DNA of 64,000 bases from Muricea muricata. Taxonomy: Eukaryota; Cnidaria; Anthozoa; Malacalcyonacea; Plexauridae. Below, in pieces: positions 23,818-35,925 of the stretch. Where the stretch lies: contig OY979722.1 of NCBI GenBank assembly GCA_963855995.1, forward strand, positions 3,472,001 through 3,536,000. The letters are read 5' to 3'. The position numbers and the translations under genes are program-made. The notes beneath the pieces are model-generated. The model saw nothing but the letters and a program-made list of their open reading frames with translations. It made no database searches and was not told the DNA's origin. Positions within the stretch are counted from its first letter, which is position 1, and each line of letters starts with the position of its first letter.

Positions 23818-26800
23818 GGGGATTTTTTTTATTCAATTTCTCAATTCCCATGGGAATTGAATTTTTAATTAAAAAGGGGTCACAAGTAAATTTTGTAAAC
23901 AATTTATTGAAAAAATTTGTAAAGATTACATACAATTTGAACAACAATAAAAAGAGATTAACTACCACACATTGTACTTATTAAAATAACAACAGAAGAA
24001 AACAGAACATGGCAGAGAGAACAATAACACAAGTGAATGAACAAAGTCCTAAAAAACTTGGGTCTTTTCAACGTAAGTAAATGTTTATACTTCAAAATAT
24101 ATTATAACAATGAAACAACTTGAAGTGATAAATTTTGAGAGTTTTGCAAAAGTTTACCCAGCATATAACGAGTTGTTTCACAATTACAAAGAAAAACATG
24201 TGGCTCAAAACATGCAACTGATAGAGAGGACGAGAAGGCTTAACAAGTCTAAGTAGAAAGGTTTTCAAAAGTTAGTCACATTTTTATAACCATATGTAAC
24301 TACCCTGTCAACTCTCCCAGTGGGAAGAACCGGAGTACCCGGAGAAAACCCACGAGTTTTGGCGGAGCGTTGACCAACGCTTTTTCAAATACAGCCAGCC
24401 TCACAGAAGAAAGGTATTTTTGTCAAAAGAAAAATATCATTTTTAATCAATTGTGCTTTTATAAGTCAGAAAAAATACATGCACGAATTACCAACGAATT
24501 TTGATGGCTTTGAGACATGTAACGTGGGCACATAATTCTTCCTAAAAATACTTTTTTGTACTCGAAACAACCCTTCAAAACGTCGAAAAACAACGAAGAA
24601 ACGATTTTTTTATAAATTCCAAATTGACCAAGCTGTAATGTTCGGAGCCACATTTTTCTTATTGCGTTTCTAACCTGACAATGTGAAATGCACTAAACAT
24701 TGCTACCTTTATTTTTTTTAACAAAAAATTCAAAAATACATAGAATAAAAACCAAGCATTTTTAGAATATTGTGTGTAGCACGACATTTTTCAGAAACCA
24801 ATCTCTTACACTTTTCTTTGCATAACAGTGCATGCGATCTATTTTTCGCAAAAAAATACAAAGAAAGTCTCAGACATCTCATTTTTCTGGTGGGCACAAG
24901 AACAGAAGCTTTTTGTTCAAATTGTGATAATTTATTTGAGATAACTTTGGGAAAAATTCTATTTTTCATTGAAAACAGCCGAAAAATCAATGCTTTGGCT
25001 TTGCCCAGCAACTAATGAAGTCACTCGATAGTGAAGTTGCTTTATATACAATTGATAGTTTCAGTGTTAAAGAGACCAAAATAAAAGTAGAAATACATAA
25101 CTTAGATTGATCTTGGATTGAAAAGTAAAAAATTTATTCGAAGAATCAATTTAAATTTAGTCTTTTTGGAAGGTACCATTGTCAGGTTAGGAACATATCT
25201 CTTTGAAGTATAAATTCATCTTTACTTACTTGTTGAAAAGACTATATTCAAGAGCCATGTAAACCTGTTTTCTTATATTATTATTACCACGCAAGTATTA
25301 CAAAGTGGAATATTTGAAATGTAAACTTGAACTGAAGCAAAGGAAATGCACATGCAAATTCAGAAATATTTCAATTGCCAAAATACAAATTCACCACAAC
25401 CAAACAATATAAAAAGTTCCAGTAGACAATATGTTGTAATTTTAATTAAGAAACTTATAAAGTAATAAATCATACAGGAAACACAAAAGAAATCATTTTC
25501 TCATCTTACAGAATCGGTATTTTCAAAATCACTTTGCTATAGATCTGATGTATAAAATTGACGAGTTTCACAAGCCATTTACAACATTCGCATCTGTGTA
25601 TGTCAGATATCTCGCCTTCAGCTTGGGTTTGTATATCCGATACAACCCGGTCACTTGTATTGTAAATAGTACAAATCAAAATTGTTATCAAATCAAAGTC
25701 TCAAACTAATTTAAATTATTCTACTCCATATAATGCCAGACAGTTTTACTTTTTCTCAGGAAAGACCTTATGTTCAACAAGGTAAATTTGGCATGTTAAT
25801 TAAGAAGTCTGTAAAATTTGAAATTGCATAGTATCAACTAAAAGCTTCATGTGACTTAAAACTTTTTCAAGTCGATGTAATACGAAGAACTCTGGTAAAG
25901 TATTTACTGTATCCAGGCATCAATAGAAAACTTTTAAAATTAAAAATTGTAGTTACTTATACTTATTATTGGCCAACATCTGTACTGCTTGTTTATCTAG
26001 AAAATCTGGCATACTGTCAATTTTTTTAGTCCAAGGAAACTTTTTTACTCTTAAATTCTTACATCCGCCACATCTTTTCTTTGCTAATAAAAAGAGCCCA
26101 CAGAATTTATTTGGCAAGTTGTGGTTTTCTTTTTCATTTAAGATATGTAATTAATTGATAAAGTTAAAGAACAACTGCATCAGTTCATCTCAATTCCAAA
26201 CAAGTTCCACTTTGTAAACAAAAGACAATATGCTAGCTTATTTTGTCCTTAATAAGTAGTTCATCTTAAAGTTTGAAAGTCAACATTCTAGTACAAAATC
26301 ACAAAGTCTGTATCTAAGATAAATTACCAGTAGTATAAAATATTACAAAGTATTTTTTTAACTTTAAAGGGTCCAATATAACATTGAGAACTATTGTGAT
26401 TTTCAAATGAACTTTCCAAACTTTCAAATGAACACTCAAAGCCAGCTTAAACAAAAGATGATTGAGATAGTAAACCAGGAAATAACATAGGTGTTGTAAT
26501 TTTTTATCAAAAATATGATATAGTGCATATAACAGAAACATTTCAATTAAAAAGTAGAAATATATTTCCTGTGGTTAGTTTTAATTGCTATATATATTGA
26601 AATTTTAGTATAATAATGGATGTTTTTGTTTCTGGCAAAGTCACCTCAGTCTCCTTATGTTTAACCAACATTACAAAGTCAAATAATGACAAACACGAAT
26701 GATTAAACACAAATTTATATTTTAATGGGTAAAAATAAATATGTCCAAATTAGTATAATCATGCATATAGGTCTAGTAGGGTACCAATTTTTAGAAACAG

Positions 26801-27430
26801 AATTGTGTTGTTTAGAGGCATAACATATAAAATTGCTAGATTTGATATTTCAGTTTTTTAAGAAAGCCTTTTGTATGTGTTTTCATGAACTCTTGGGCCA
26901 TAATTCAATTGATTTGAACCAAATAAGATTCTAACTTTCTTTTAAAACACAGTTCATCATTATTTGACTTTTTCTAAGATTAAAATGCTTCTGGAGCACA
27001 TGAGATTCCACGGTATGTGTACCCACAAAATAATCGTCAAGTTAGGTGAGAATGAAACCGTCATGTCCAAAATTATACTGTCCCAAATTGTCCCATATTC
27101 AATATTGTACATGCAATATTCCAATACCTTTAACAATTTCATTTTTCATAATCTGCCAGTTGTTGAGAGGAGGTTAAGCATTTTGTCGATCTACAAACAA
27201 ATTTCAAAGAATTCTATTGAAGATAGATAACTGAAATGGTAAACAAACTGCAAAAGATAACAATGCAAGTGGTTGTGTAAAAACTAAAGACCACGTAAAG
27301 TCGGCCATTCTGTACAGTGTTTGGATTTGACAGTTTGAATTTTAATTGCCTCAAGAAAAGTCTAAAAGGCATTAAAAACATAACATTCCTTGTTCTTTTT
27401 TAACCTCCCGACCTTGCACGACTCCCACAT

Positions 27431-27572
27431 CCTGCTCCGTCTCCTCCTATCCACCTCCCACCCTCAAGGACCTGTCACACGGTGCAATTTTTCTTGCACT
27501 TGTAACTGCTCCGTCTCCTTCTCTATCCACCTCTTACCCTTAAGGCCCTGTCACACGGTGCACTTTTCCTTG
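27431..27572 (-). repeat. Two-unit tandem repeat (right arm)
   Basis: Mirror copy of 2816-2957. Confidence 0.65.
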
Positions 27573-27582
27573 CATTCACCGT

Positions 27583-27813
27583 AGCAAAAAAGATGGCGAC
27601 ATGTCGATTTTACCAGAATGCATTGCAGGTATCAAGAAAGAATACGTGGGAAAAGATGACAAGAAGCAAAGCTACTCGATTGAAATTTTAACACAAGTGT
27701 GAAAATAACCTATTGTCTTCTGTCTGTTCTTCAAAAGACGTTAATTTGCCTTTTTAAACAATTTCAGACTGCCATGCACTCTGGTAAAATCGACATTTGC
27801 CATCTTTTTTGCT
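27583..27813. mobile_element. MITE with AGCAAAAAAGATGGC ends (copy 1, right arm)
   Basis: Mirror copy of 2575-2806. Confidence 0.6.
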
Positions 27814-29252
27814 ACAGGGAAAATCTACTCTTAAGTAAATTTGTGACAAATGTTTGGTACGTTAAAAAACCCCAGCAAACTGTGATGGAAACTTGCATTT
27901 GCCAATTTTACATCTCCCAATAGTAGAATTGCATTTCAAGTTGCAAGAAAAATTGCATTGTGACAGGACCTTTATTCTCCAGTGTTCCCGCCAACCTGCT
28001 CCCACCATTAGATGGAAAGTCCTTTTTTCACTACATTTTAGTAATTAGGCTACCCCCCTCCTCTCACAAGTCTGTAATCGCCTGACGAAATCAATTGGTC
28101 GACAGTCCAAGGCATGTTTTGTAATCGAAATTCACAAAATTAAAATTAAATTGCCTTTTTTCAATAAATTTGAACCAGAACCAACTCTATACATAGAACT
28201 GTCTCAGCATACTTTCTTCGACAATCTCAACAATTCAAGAGCTCATTCAGTTTCTATAGCGGATTTCATGGTATTATTATCGAACCAACTTCAACTGAAA
28301 ACGGTAGCCTTAATCTTACATGCGACCATAGCCATGCTTGGAAAGCACAAACTTACAATACTCGAAAATTGTACTTATTTCCAGTCTGATCTCTCAAAAA
28401 TCGATCTCTATGCACAATCTAAGTACTTTGCTACAAATAATGATAGAAAATAAAGCATATTACCTTAAAACAAAGTTAGGATGCATGAAAATTTAGAGGA
28501 CTTTCAAGGAGCAAAATCTTCGAGCTAGAGAAAAATTTTGAAAAAATAGTATTCGGAAAATCTTCGAGCAGAGTCGGAAACCGACGAATTCCGAGGAACG
28601 CCGAAACTACCACTTTGTGTCGACATGCTCCGAGCAAGTTCCTTGTTCCTGATTCAGAAGAAGCTGTATCACAGATCAGATATATACAGATAGGGAACTC
28701 GCACTCAACAACCTCAATTTTTGTGTCCCCGTGCTCACGTCATTCCACGCGCCACGCAAATTGCTCTGGCAAGTGTCGTTCGTCGTGTTTTCAGTCAAAA
28801 GCATAGGAAAAACGCCGTTCGAAAGTACAAAAATGAATATTTTTGCGAAGTTCCTTCACCGATCTTCATTTTGTATGTATGTAGATATTTCAGTAGAATT
28901 TGCGTTTGATTCTTGTGTAGAAATTTCTAAATTTCCTTAAAAGTAGGAATAAACCAGAAAATGACGGAAACACGCTCTCAAAACTTCACCGCGACACATC
29001 GCTGGAATTTGTCGTTTTAAAGCATTTTGCATGAGAATCTTTGCACGTAAAACCTTCTTGGGGTTTAGATGTTCTAGCATGCATGTTAAAATGCGTGTTT
29101 TGTTGACACATTTCGCTAGAAATTGAGTTTAAACGCCGTGTTTAGGTCGGCTCACGCGGTTTGTGCCAGCGGTATCACCCATGAGCGCTGCACCGACTTC
29201 TGACACCGAAAAAAAAAAAAAAAAAAAAAAACAGAAACGGGGCGAATTTAAA

Positions 29253-29280
29253 ACTCCGCCTCGCCTACGGCAGGCGGAGT
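29253..29280. repeat. Hairpin at the outer edge of the right arm
   Basis: Reverse-complement partner of 1105-1132. It ends 3 bp before the inverted repeat stops and the MITE half begins. Confidence 0.7.
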
Positions 29281-29283
29281 AAT

Positions 29284-29374
29284 AATGATTACGTACAAAA
29301 TACGTGGTTCTGATTGGTAGACGTTTCCACAAATCACAGTAAACTTTAATCACCTTCTTTATACAACCAGCCCC
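29284..29374 (+). mobile_element. 3' half of the GGGGCCGG-family MITE split by the palindrome
   Basis: Ends with TTTATACAACCAGCCCC. It aligns with the remaining part of the complete element at 62884-63032, through the shared segments CTGATTGGT, GACGTTTCCAC and ACTTTAATCAC. Together with 921-976 it rebuilds one full MITE without overlap. Confidence 0.75.
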
Positions 29375-29755
29375 AGGTGCAACAAATTATAACATTCTAA
29401 ATTATGTTCAAGTGCTTAATGGAGAATTCTCTGCGTGTGTCAACATACTTTTGAGTTCGTTGAGGAAACCTGCCGAATGATGAGAATGGCATCGCAATCC
29501 CCCTCGCTCCTTGCTCCTTCTCTATGGCGTCCTTGTAGATTTAATGATTAAAAACATTTTAATTATGTTTCAGTTCGAAATTCATACACTGATGTACCGT
29601 AAACAAATTGAAGACGTTTGAAAAAATCACTTCTAAAACACCTGCTATGAAAGCATTTCCCCATGATAGCAACAATTTACCGACAAACATATATTAAAAA
29701 TATTTAATTCATCCGGTTTAATTCAAACTGTCATCTTCGAGCAAAACCTGTGTTC
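29375..29755. other. Downstream flank of receptor 1
   Basis: No gene. An ATTTTAATTATGTTTCA..CGAAATTCATA segment around 29550 is also found (diverged) near 32400, downstream of the second receptor, suggesting the duplication unit included 3' flanking DNA. Confidence 0.5.
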
Positions 29756-30637
29756 TCAACTGGAAGTTCTCCTTGTGCAATAAAGCAAATAAAATGTTCT
29801 GCGATAATTTGGTAAACGCAGAATGTAAATTAATGGATTCGCTGCAAAGTTTATAAAAAACACAAACGAGCATATTATATAAAATAACATGAAGGTCTGC
29901 GAATTTTTTACGAGGAAAATCATAAAATAAATCAACGAATAAAATACTAAAAAGGGCACAGTAGAAACAAAAGCAATACTTGCTATAATAATTATTGTGT
30001 TTAAAAATCGCTTTTCTTTAAGGATTCGTATCTCTTGTGCACGACTTTCAGTTGAATTCTGTAAAGTCATGTTCCTCGACTGTTTTTTCAACTTGGAATA
30101 TGTACACGAGTACATGACTGCCGATAATACGATAACGATTGCACAGAAACTGGCGATTACCCGACTGGCGTTGATGGCAGCAATATCTGTGAACAGCAGA
30201 GACGCGGGAAAGACAAAGTTTACTATCCAAATAGTTGATATCCACAGAATCATAACTTTACCCTTCATCAACGTGCGATGCTTTATCGGAGATGATACCA
30301 TCAAGAAACGATCAATGGATATCGAAGCGATCGATACAAATGACACACCGGCAATCCAATGGGTAAGTAAATTTAAAATCAGAGGCGAAGTCGTTTGAAG
30401 AACGGAAAGCACTGAAGAAAATAAACTCATCAGACAATCGGAAACTGATAGGTTCATTACAAGATATGTTCCTGAATTCCTGAAGCATTTCAGAGGATCT
30501 TTAATGAAAGCGACGAGAAGTAAAACATTCGAAACCACTCCAAGAATACAGATTATGGTACTTGATAAATCGACGTATTTGCTATTATCGCCAAAAACAG
30601 CGTTGACGGTTTCCTCCATTATATAATATTGTGTCAA
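29756..30637 (-). CDS. Rhodopsin-like GPCR 1 of the array
   Basis: Intact single-exon class A receptor, 293 codons from this ATG. A start at residue 7 (30619, MEETVN) is equally plausible because most relatives begin right at an acidic/Asn-rich N-terminus. Seven membrane segments are predictable. TM1 carries the GVVSN motif, ICL1 is KDPLKCFRNSGTYLVMNL running into TM2 with NLSVSD, TM3 ends in SIDRF instead of DRY, TM5 lacks the usual proline, TM6 has STVP in place of CWxP, and TM7 has NPLIY followed by a short amphipathic helix and a Cys-containing tail. No Cys is present at 3.25. The gene would act in the plasma membrane through G proteins; its ligand is unknown. It is the receptor closest to the giant palindrome. 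Confidence 0.9.
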   Translation of the reverse strand: MTQYYIMEETVNAVFGDNSKYVDLSSTIICILGVVSNVLLLVAFIKDPLKCFRNSGTYLVMNLSVSDCLMSLFSSVLSVLQTTSPLILNLLTHWIAGVSFVSIASISIDRFLMVSSPIKHRTLMKGKVMILWISTIWIVNFVFPASLLFTDIAAINASRVIASFCAIVIVLSAVMYSCTYSKLKKQSRNMTLQNSTESRAQEIRILKEKRFLNTIIIIASIAFVSTVPFLVFYSLIYFMIFLVKNSQTFMLFYIICSFVFFINFAANPLIYILRLPNYRRTFYLLYCTRRTSS

Positions 30638-30652
30638 CTGAGAGAACGCAAT
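30625..30652 (+). promoter_or_regulatory. Conserved leader block near receptor 1 start
   Basis: Plus strand reads GTGTCAACTGAGAGAACGCA. It overlaps the longest ATG and lies just upstream of the residue-7 ATG, which favours the shorter start. Related blocks precede at least eight other receptors. Confidence 0.45.
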
Positions 30653-31370
30653 TCAAAAACTTTATTCAAGCCAAAAATATCCTATTTTAAGTCAGATGAC
30701 AGCGCGAGACTGCGCATATGGCGGTAACACATATGAAATAACTGTGACTGCATGTTCTTAGAATATTCTTTTTACTTTACATAAAACGTCAATCATTAGA
30801 TCAATATTCATTAACTATTACAAAGAAGTAATGAAACGTATATTCGACTGTCACTGTGAATATGATAAGTATTTAACCATCTTTTTCATATGCGAAAGGC
30901 AGATGTACGGTCATAGAGAAAAGGCAAGTAAATTGTAACGCATCATTGCGTCGTAGTTGGGCCGCGTCGACATGATTTTAAAACAAATCACATTGAAGAA
31001 CGGAATAAAATCGGTCAGAATGTGGCACGTTAACCAATCAGCATTGGGCAATAACAGTTTCAATTTCACAATAAGCATACTAGTCAACCTATTATCGTGG
31101 ACTGTAATAGTGCTACACTGATACACAGCCTGCACTTAGCTTTTACACAGCATATTACCCTATCTATAAATCTCGCTGTCAATTATAGCGGTAGACGCAC
31201 TATAAGCATTGCAGAGAAGGCGAGCCCCCCCCAATTTTTTCCCACTGGGCATCAGCAGAAATCCCATATGTGCTTCGTACTCCGCGAGAATCCAGAGGAG
31301 AAAAAAGCGCTCAACAAAACAGGGTTTTAAAAATGCTAGATGCGCAACCAGGATTCATAATAAAAATATG
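30653..31370. other. Intergenic DNA between receptor 1 and a piggyBac-like MITE
   Basis: AT-rich sequence without a supported gene or repeat. Confidence 0.4.
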
Positions 31371-31375
31371 TTTAA

Positions 31376-31874
31376 AGTGCCTATGAAACAAAATTTTCTC
31401 CGACAATTTTCTTATTACATTGGAAAGATCAATTAAAATCACTGTATAACTTCTCTAATAGAATTTTTGTAACTGCCTTACTTTTCGAGATATTCAATTT
31501 TATTTGATTTGAAAATGACCTAACCAGTGACGTCACACTGCATAATCACTTTTCAAAAAAGCTGAATTAATTTAAAAAGTACTCAAGATAAAACACCTAA
31601 ATACCCAGGTCTGCATGTTAAACATAGGCTACACACATGTAAGTGTAGTTTTAGTTATTTTCCTCTATCATATGCTACAAAATAAGCAATCTAACAGTCG
31701 CTCATTATGCAGTATGACGTCACTGGTTGTGTCATTTTCAAATCAAATAAAATTGAATATCTCGAAAAGTAAGGAAGTTACAAAAAATCTATCAAAGAAG
31801 TTATGCAGTGATTTTAACTGATCTTTCCAATGCAATAAGAAAATTGTCGGAGAAAATTTCGTTTCATAGGCCCT
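31376..31874. mobile_element. piggyBac-like MITE with TTAA target duplication
   Basis: Terminal inverted repeats of roughly 180 bp start with AGTGCCTATGAAAC (left) and AGGGCCTATGAAAC (right). TTAA on both sides (31372-31375 and 31875-31878) is the piggyBac signature. Further paired segments include TTTTCTCCGACAATTTTCTT, TCGAGATATTCAATTTTATT and TGACGTCAC. Diverged relatives seem to lie inside the direct repeats at 45766-46323 and 48778-49400. Confidence 0.8.
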
Positions 31875-31974
31875 TTAAATACGAGATTTGGACTCCCAGT
31901 CTGCAGCCTTCGACAGGTAAAGTAATTTCATCACTTTATGGTTCAGGAGACCAGCGTCTCAGATGAGCTTATAA

Positions 31975-32085
31975 AACTGGGGTGATGTGCTCATATTTAC
32001 CAATCCGACAAACAATCCTAGCAGCTGTATTCTGAACATGCTGTAACCTTTTCATCGGATACTTCGGTAAACCAAAGAGAAAGAA
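31975..32085 (-). mobile_element. LINE reverse-transcriptase C-terminal fragment
   Basis: The minus strand reads FGLPKYPMKRLQHVQNTAAR and then IVCRIGKYEHITPV. This is the signature near the end of the reverse-transcriptase ORF of CR1/L2-type non-LTR elements (LQ.VQN.AAR...HITP.L). It stops soon after, so it is a dead fragment. Confidence 0.7.
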
Positions 32086-33015
32086 GTTGCAGTGTAGTCT
32101 CTGTCGTAAGATATATTTTCGGATCTTTGAAAAGTTCCTCAAATGGTAAAATGAGGATTAACATTTATCGGCAACATAGCCATCAAACACCACGTGTTCA
32201 TCAAAACAAACTCCCAAGCTTTTGATTAACGTGGCACTTTCTCAAGCTCGATCAGAAACTATTTTTAGCCGTACGATGCCGCTCAGCATGACGTTCACTT
32301 TCCATTGGTCTAGAATGAAATCGAACTCACGGCCTTAAAGAGGAAAGTCACTCGACGGCACGACTCTGAGCATGCGTGGCTCAGCAATATATTTAAAACA
32401 TTTTAATCATGTTTTATCCGAAATTCATAAAGGGCTGCACCGTAAGCAAAATTGTCACTTGACAAGATGAGCTCTCTAACACCTGCTATGTGAATTAATG
32501 CCTCCGTTCATTATTGTAACATATTATTGGTTCCGTTCAACAATTGATTTCGTTTTTGACCAAATGAGAATGCTCCTCTCTTTACAACAGCGTCATGTTA
32601 AGCCTAGTTTCTATTTGATAACTGTGGCAGCAAAGTCATTCTCGACGATGTGATATCTCTAGATCTTCGGCTTTTTCGTTTGTGAGCTGTATTTAAATTA
32701 GTCATTCCAAGTGTAGATCGGCGTACATACTCTTTTACATCGGTCAGCTTGATATATTCACGATTCACGGCATTCACGACTTAATGCAAACTAGACTGTT
32801 GAGGAGATTTTTATAACACGGGCTAGATATAGAATACCTAAAAAGATCCCTTTTCATAACGCAACAAAATATTATTGTCCAAAGTTTATTAACATTGTTT
32901 ATGTTGTCTTTACAGCCTTTGGCTTGCTCATGTAAACGCTATACACTCAGAATTCAATTAATTTGAAGCTGTTTTTGAAGAAGTCCACGTTTTAAAGTGT
33001 ATAGTAAGTACCATC
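32086..33015. other. Intergenic DNA between LINE fragment and receptor 2
   Basis: No gene seen. Contains sequence around 32400 resembling the 3' flank of receptor 1 near 29550. Confidence 0.4.
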
Positions 33016-33913
33016 TCAGCTAGAATTAGCTGCTCTTCTTCTGCAATAAAGCAAACAAAATGTTTTTCGATAGTTTGGCAAACGTAGAATATAAATTAAT
33101 GGATTCACTGTAAAGTTTGCTTCAAAAATAAAAGTAAACACTCTAAAGAATATGACGAGGACCAGTGGGTTATATACGAGAAAGCCTAGAGATTTACGTA
33201 AAAAATAAAATAAGAAAAATGGCACAGTACAAACGAAAGAGGTACATGCTATAAGAATGATTGTGTTCAAAAATCGCTTTTCTTTGAGGATTCGTATCTC
33301 TTGTGCACGACCTTCAGTTGAATTTTGTAAAGCAATGTTCCAATGTTCAATGTTCCAATGTTCCTTACTGTTTTTTCAACTTGTAATATGTAGACGAGTA
33401 CATAACTGCCGACAGTATGCCGCAAATAACAGCTACAATGCCGAGTGCCTGTGAGCCTTTCTCCCTGTGAATAGCCGATAGCATTAGAAACAGAGGAGTG
33501 ACACAGCCCAATATCCAAGTAGCTGATATCCACAGGATCATAACTTTGCCCTTCATCAAAATACGATGTTTTATCGGAGATGCTATTATAAAAAAACGAT
33601 CAATGGATATTGAGGTTATCGAGAGACAGGAGACTGCACCCATCCAAAATGCAACACATAACAAAGGAAAGAAGGACGAAGTTTTAGGAGCGATCTCAAC
33701 AATCAAACAAAGTAAACTCATAATACAATCGGAAACTGAAAGGTTCATAACAAGATATGTTCCTGAATTTCTGAGGCATTTCAGTGGATCTTTAATGAAA
33801 GCAACCAGAAGTAACATATTTGAAACCACTCCAAGAATACAGATCATGGCAAATGGTAAATTGAAGTACGGGAATTCGTTCCCCATGCTACCGGTAGTGT
33901 CGTTCGTCGCCAT
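33016..33913 (-). pseudogene. GPCR 2, frameshifted in the third intracellular loop
   Basis: An N-terminal part (33365-33913, from MATNDTTGSMGNEF through TM5 to KLKKQ) and a C-terminal part (to 33016, TM6 and TM7 with NPLIYILRLPNYRKTF) belong to one receptor but lie in different frames. In ICL3 the usual CAGTCGAGG has become CAGTAAGG, giving a TAA stop. Next to it an AACATTGG-type unit is repeated several times, for a net +22 bp versus intact relatives. The remaining coding sequence is well preserved (NLSVSD, SIDRF), so the damage is probably recent. It could be a base-calling problem only if the short repeat was mis-assembled. Confidence 0.85.
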
Positions 33914-35063
33914 TTATCGTCAGTAAATTATCAACACAGACACTCCACCAACTGTGAGGTCGAGAACAAATTCAGATCTTAATTGAAAAGCTTGGCACCG
34001 TCTCCGCGACGTCCTGCGTGGTGTCATAACATTGACTTAACCCGGAGGCGTCACATGGATTTTTAAAAAGCAAAAGCAATATTCTCGCTATTCGAATAGT
34101 TATTAATATATTAATCATTACACTATTTATATTTTTTTTTTGAATTTTATTTCGCCCATAATGATGAGATTACAAATTAAAGAAATATACTACTGACAAG
34201 TAGTGGGCTAGGAATCTACTAGAATCCATATGGCTTTTGTTTTAGATCCCTAGGCTATAACTTATTTTTCCTTTTTATATTTTTCCTTTTTCTATCGACA
34301 CCTGTCTATGAATCGACGATAGCTTCTTCTGGCCGAGTGGATTCTATATATAAATATATATTTCGCCCATGCACACTTCACTTTGTTCGGCACTTAAGAA
34401 GAAAGTCCCAGACTTGAGCGCAAAGATTACTCAATTTTAGCTCTGCATTTATGTACTTGTAGCTACTATATTATCAGAGAAGTTGAGATTTGACTCCTCT
34501 AAAACTACCATCATCTGTTCTTGGTTTACAAGGAACAGGATTCGTTAACCGGGAGGATGCAACAGATCTGATTGGCTAAATATAGATTAAGGTAGCTGCA
34601 GTAGTCGTCAAGTCTGAACCTCGCCAATATTTATTGTTGGACAGTTTACGATCAAGGACGTCGAAAGCTTCAGGTTATTTTGGTAACTGGTGCTCTGTTT
34701 TGTTCGGGTTTAACGATGCGGTCTCTGCCATAATTAAATTTAGGATTGCTTTCCATGTCGCACCAAACATTCCCTTTGCTCAAGAGAGGTGATATAATGC
34801 TATTAGATTGAACTGGGGTTGAAGATGGCTGTGCAGTTAAAAGTATTCCTGAGGCCAGAAATTATTCATCTAACTTCTACCAAGTATTTGTTGGTATTTA
34901 GAAGCGTCGGAGATCATAAAATCTCTATTACCTCGACAAAATAAATACCCTTTGGCCATGTAGATGGATGGATATTTGACAGACTATACCATCTTGTAAA
35001 TTTTAAGTTTTTAACTAGGTTTTTCAGTGCTAGGTCTGTACGAAGGTTAGTCGCGAGACCATC
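33914..35063. other. Intergenic DNA between receptors 2 and 3
   Basis: AT-rich. No gene, RNA or clear transposon recognised. Confidence 0.4.
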
Positions 35064-35925
35064 TCAGCCCGAAGACCTTCTTCCTCCGCAATAAAGCAAA
35101 CGAAATGTTTTACGATAGCTTGGTAAACGTACAATGTAAACTAATGGATTCAACGCAAAATTCAAGCTAAGAATTAAAATTGAAATTGCGCCAACAACTT
35201 TCGACGCTGAAGTGTTCAAACCTAAACATTATAGACAAGGGAAAATGCCAAAGACGGCACAACACTAAATAAAGCAATAGATGCTATAATAATGATTGTC
35301 TTCAAAAACCGCTTTTCTTTAAGGATTCGTATCTCATGTGCGCGACCTGCAGTTGAATTTCGTAAAGCCATGTTCCTCGACTGTTTTTTCAACTTGTGAT
35401 ACGTAGACGAGTTCATAACTGACGATAGTATGATAACGATCACACATAAAGTAGGATATCGAAAAGTGTAAATTCTCAATGTTTCACGGTTTGAGAACAA
35501 TCTTGATATAGGAACGACACAGCTCACTATCCAGATAGCTGCTATACACGCAATCAGAATTTTACCCCTCATCAAAATGCGATGTTTTATAGGAAAGGCC
35601 ACCAATAAAAGACGATCTGTTGATACGGAAATTATTGATGCGTACGAGACGTATGGAAACCAAAACATTAGAAAATCAAAAATTGGAAAATCAACTATTG
35701 CTCCGCTCAAGTAATACGAAGCAGTTAAACACGTTAGACAATCGGAAACAGAAAGATTCATTACAGGAAATGTCCCTGAATTTCTGAAGCATTTCAGAGG
35801 ATCTTGGTGAAAGCGACGAGAAGTAAAACATTTGAAACCACTCCAAGAATACAAACTATGACAGCTGGTAAAACTAGTAATATTCGTTCGTAACGGACGT
35901 CAATAAAAAGATTGGTCTCCGCCAT
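35064..35925 (-). pseudogene. GPCR 3, two frameshifts
   Basis: Reading from ATG at 35925, the first ~40 codons encode the N-terminus and TM1 (ILGVVSNVLLLVAF). A one-base deletion where other members have TTCATTAAAGATCCT shifts the frame into the open stretch 35222-35854 (TM2-TM6, NLSVSDCL; the TM3 end reads STDRLLLV). A second one-base deletion after FSLVYN shifts the frame again before TM7, which is still readable as NPLVY with a GGRR tail down to the TGA at 35064. The GGRR tail and TM6-7 loop are closest to receptor 4, its neighbour. No function is expected. Confidence 0.85.

Larger units (their letters stand above)
15641..29283 (-). repeat. Right arm of the giant inverted repeat (~13.6 kb)
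   Basis: Mirror copy of 1102-15065. It lacks the 236 bp MITE, a 40 bp purine-rich block and a 25 bp block that the left arm has, which explains its shorter length. A few single-base differences are visible, for example in the copies of 3847-4074 and 4697-4882. The outer end abuts the MITE half at 29284 within a few bases. No protein gene is supported in it. Confidence 0.9.

Noticed and set aside
29997..30398. Plus-strand 133-codon frame opposite receptor 1 (similar ones opposite receptors 2, 4, 5, 12)
   Set aside because: Antisense shadows of the conserved receptor coding sequence.
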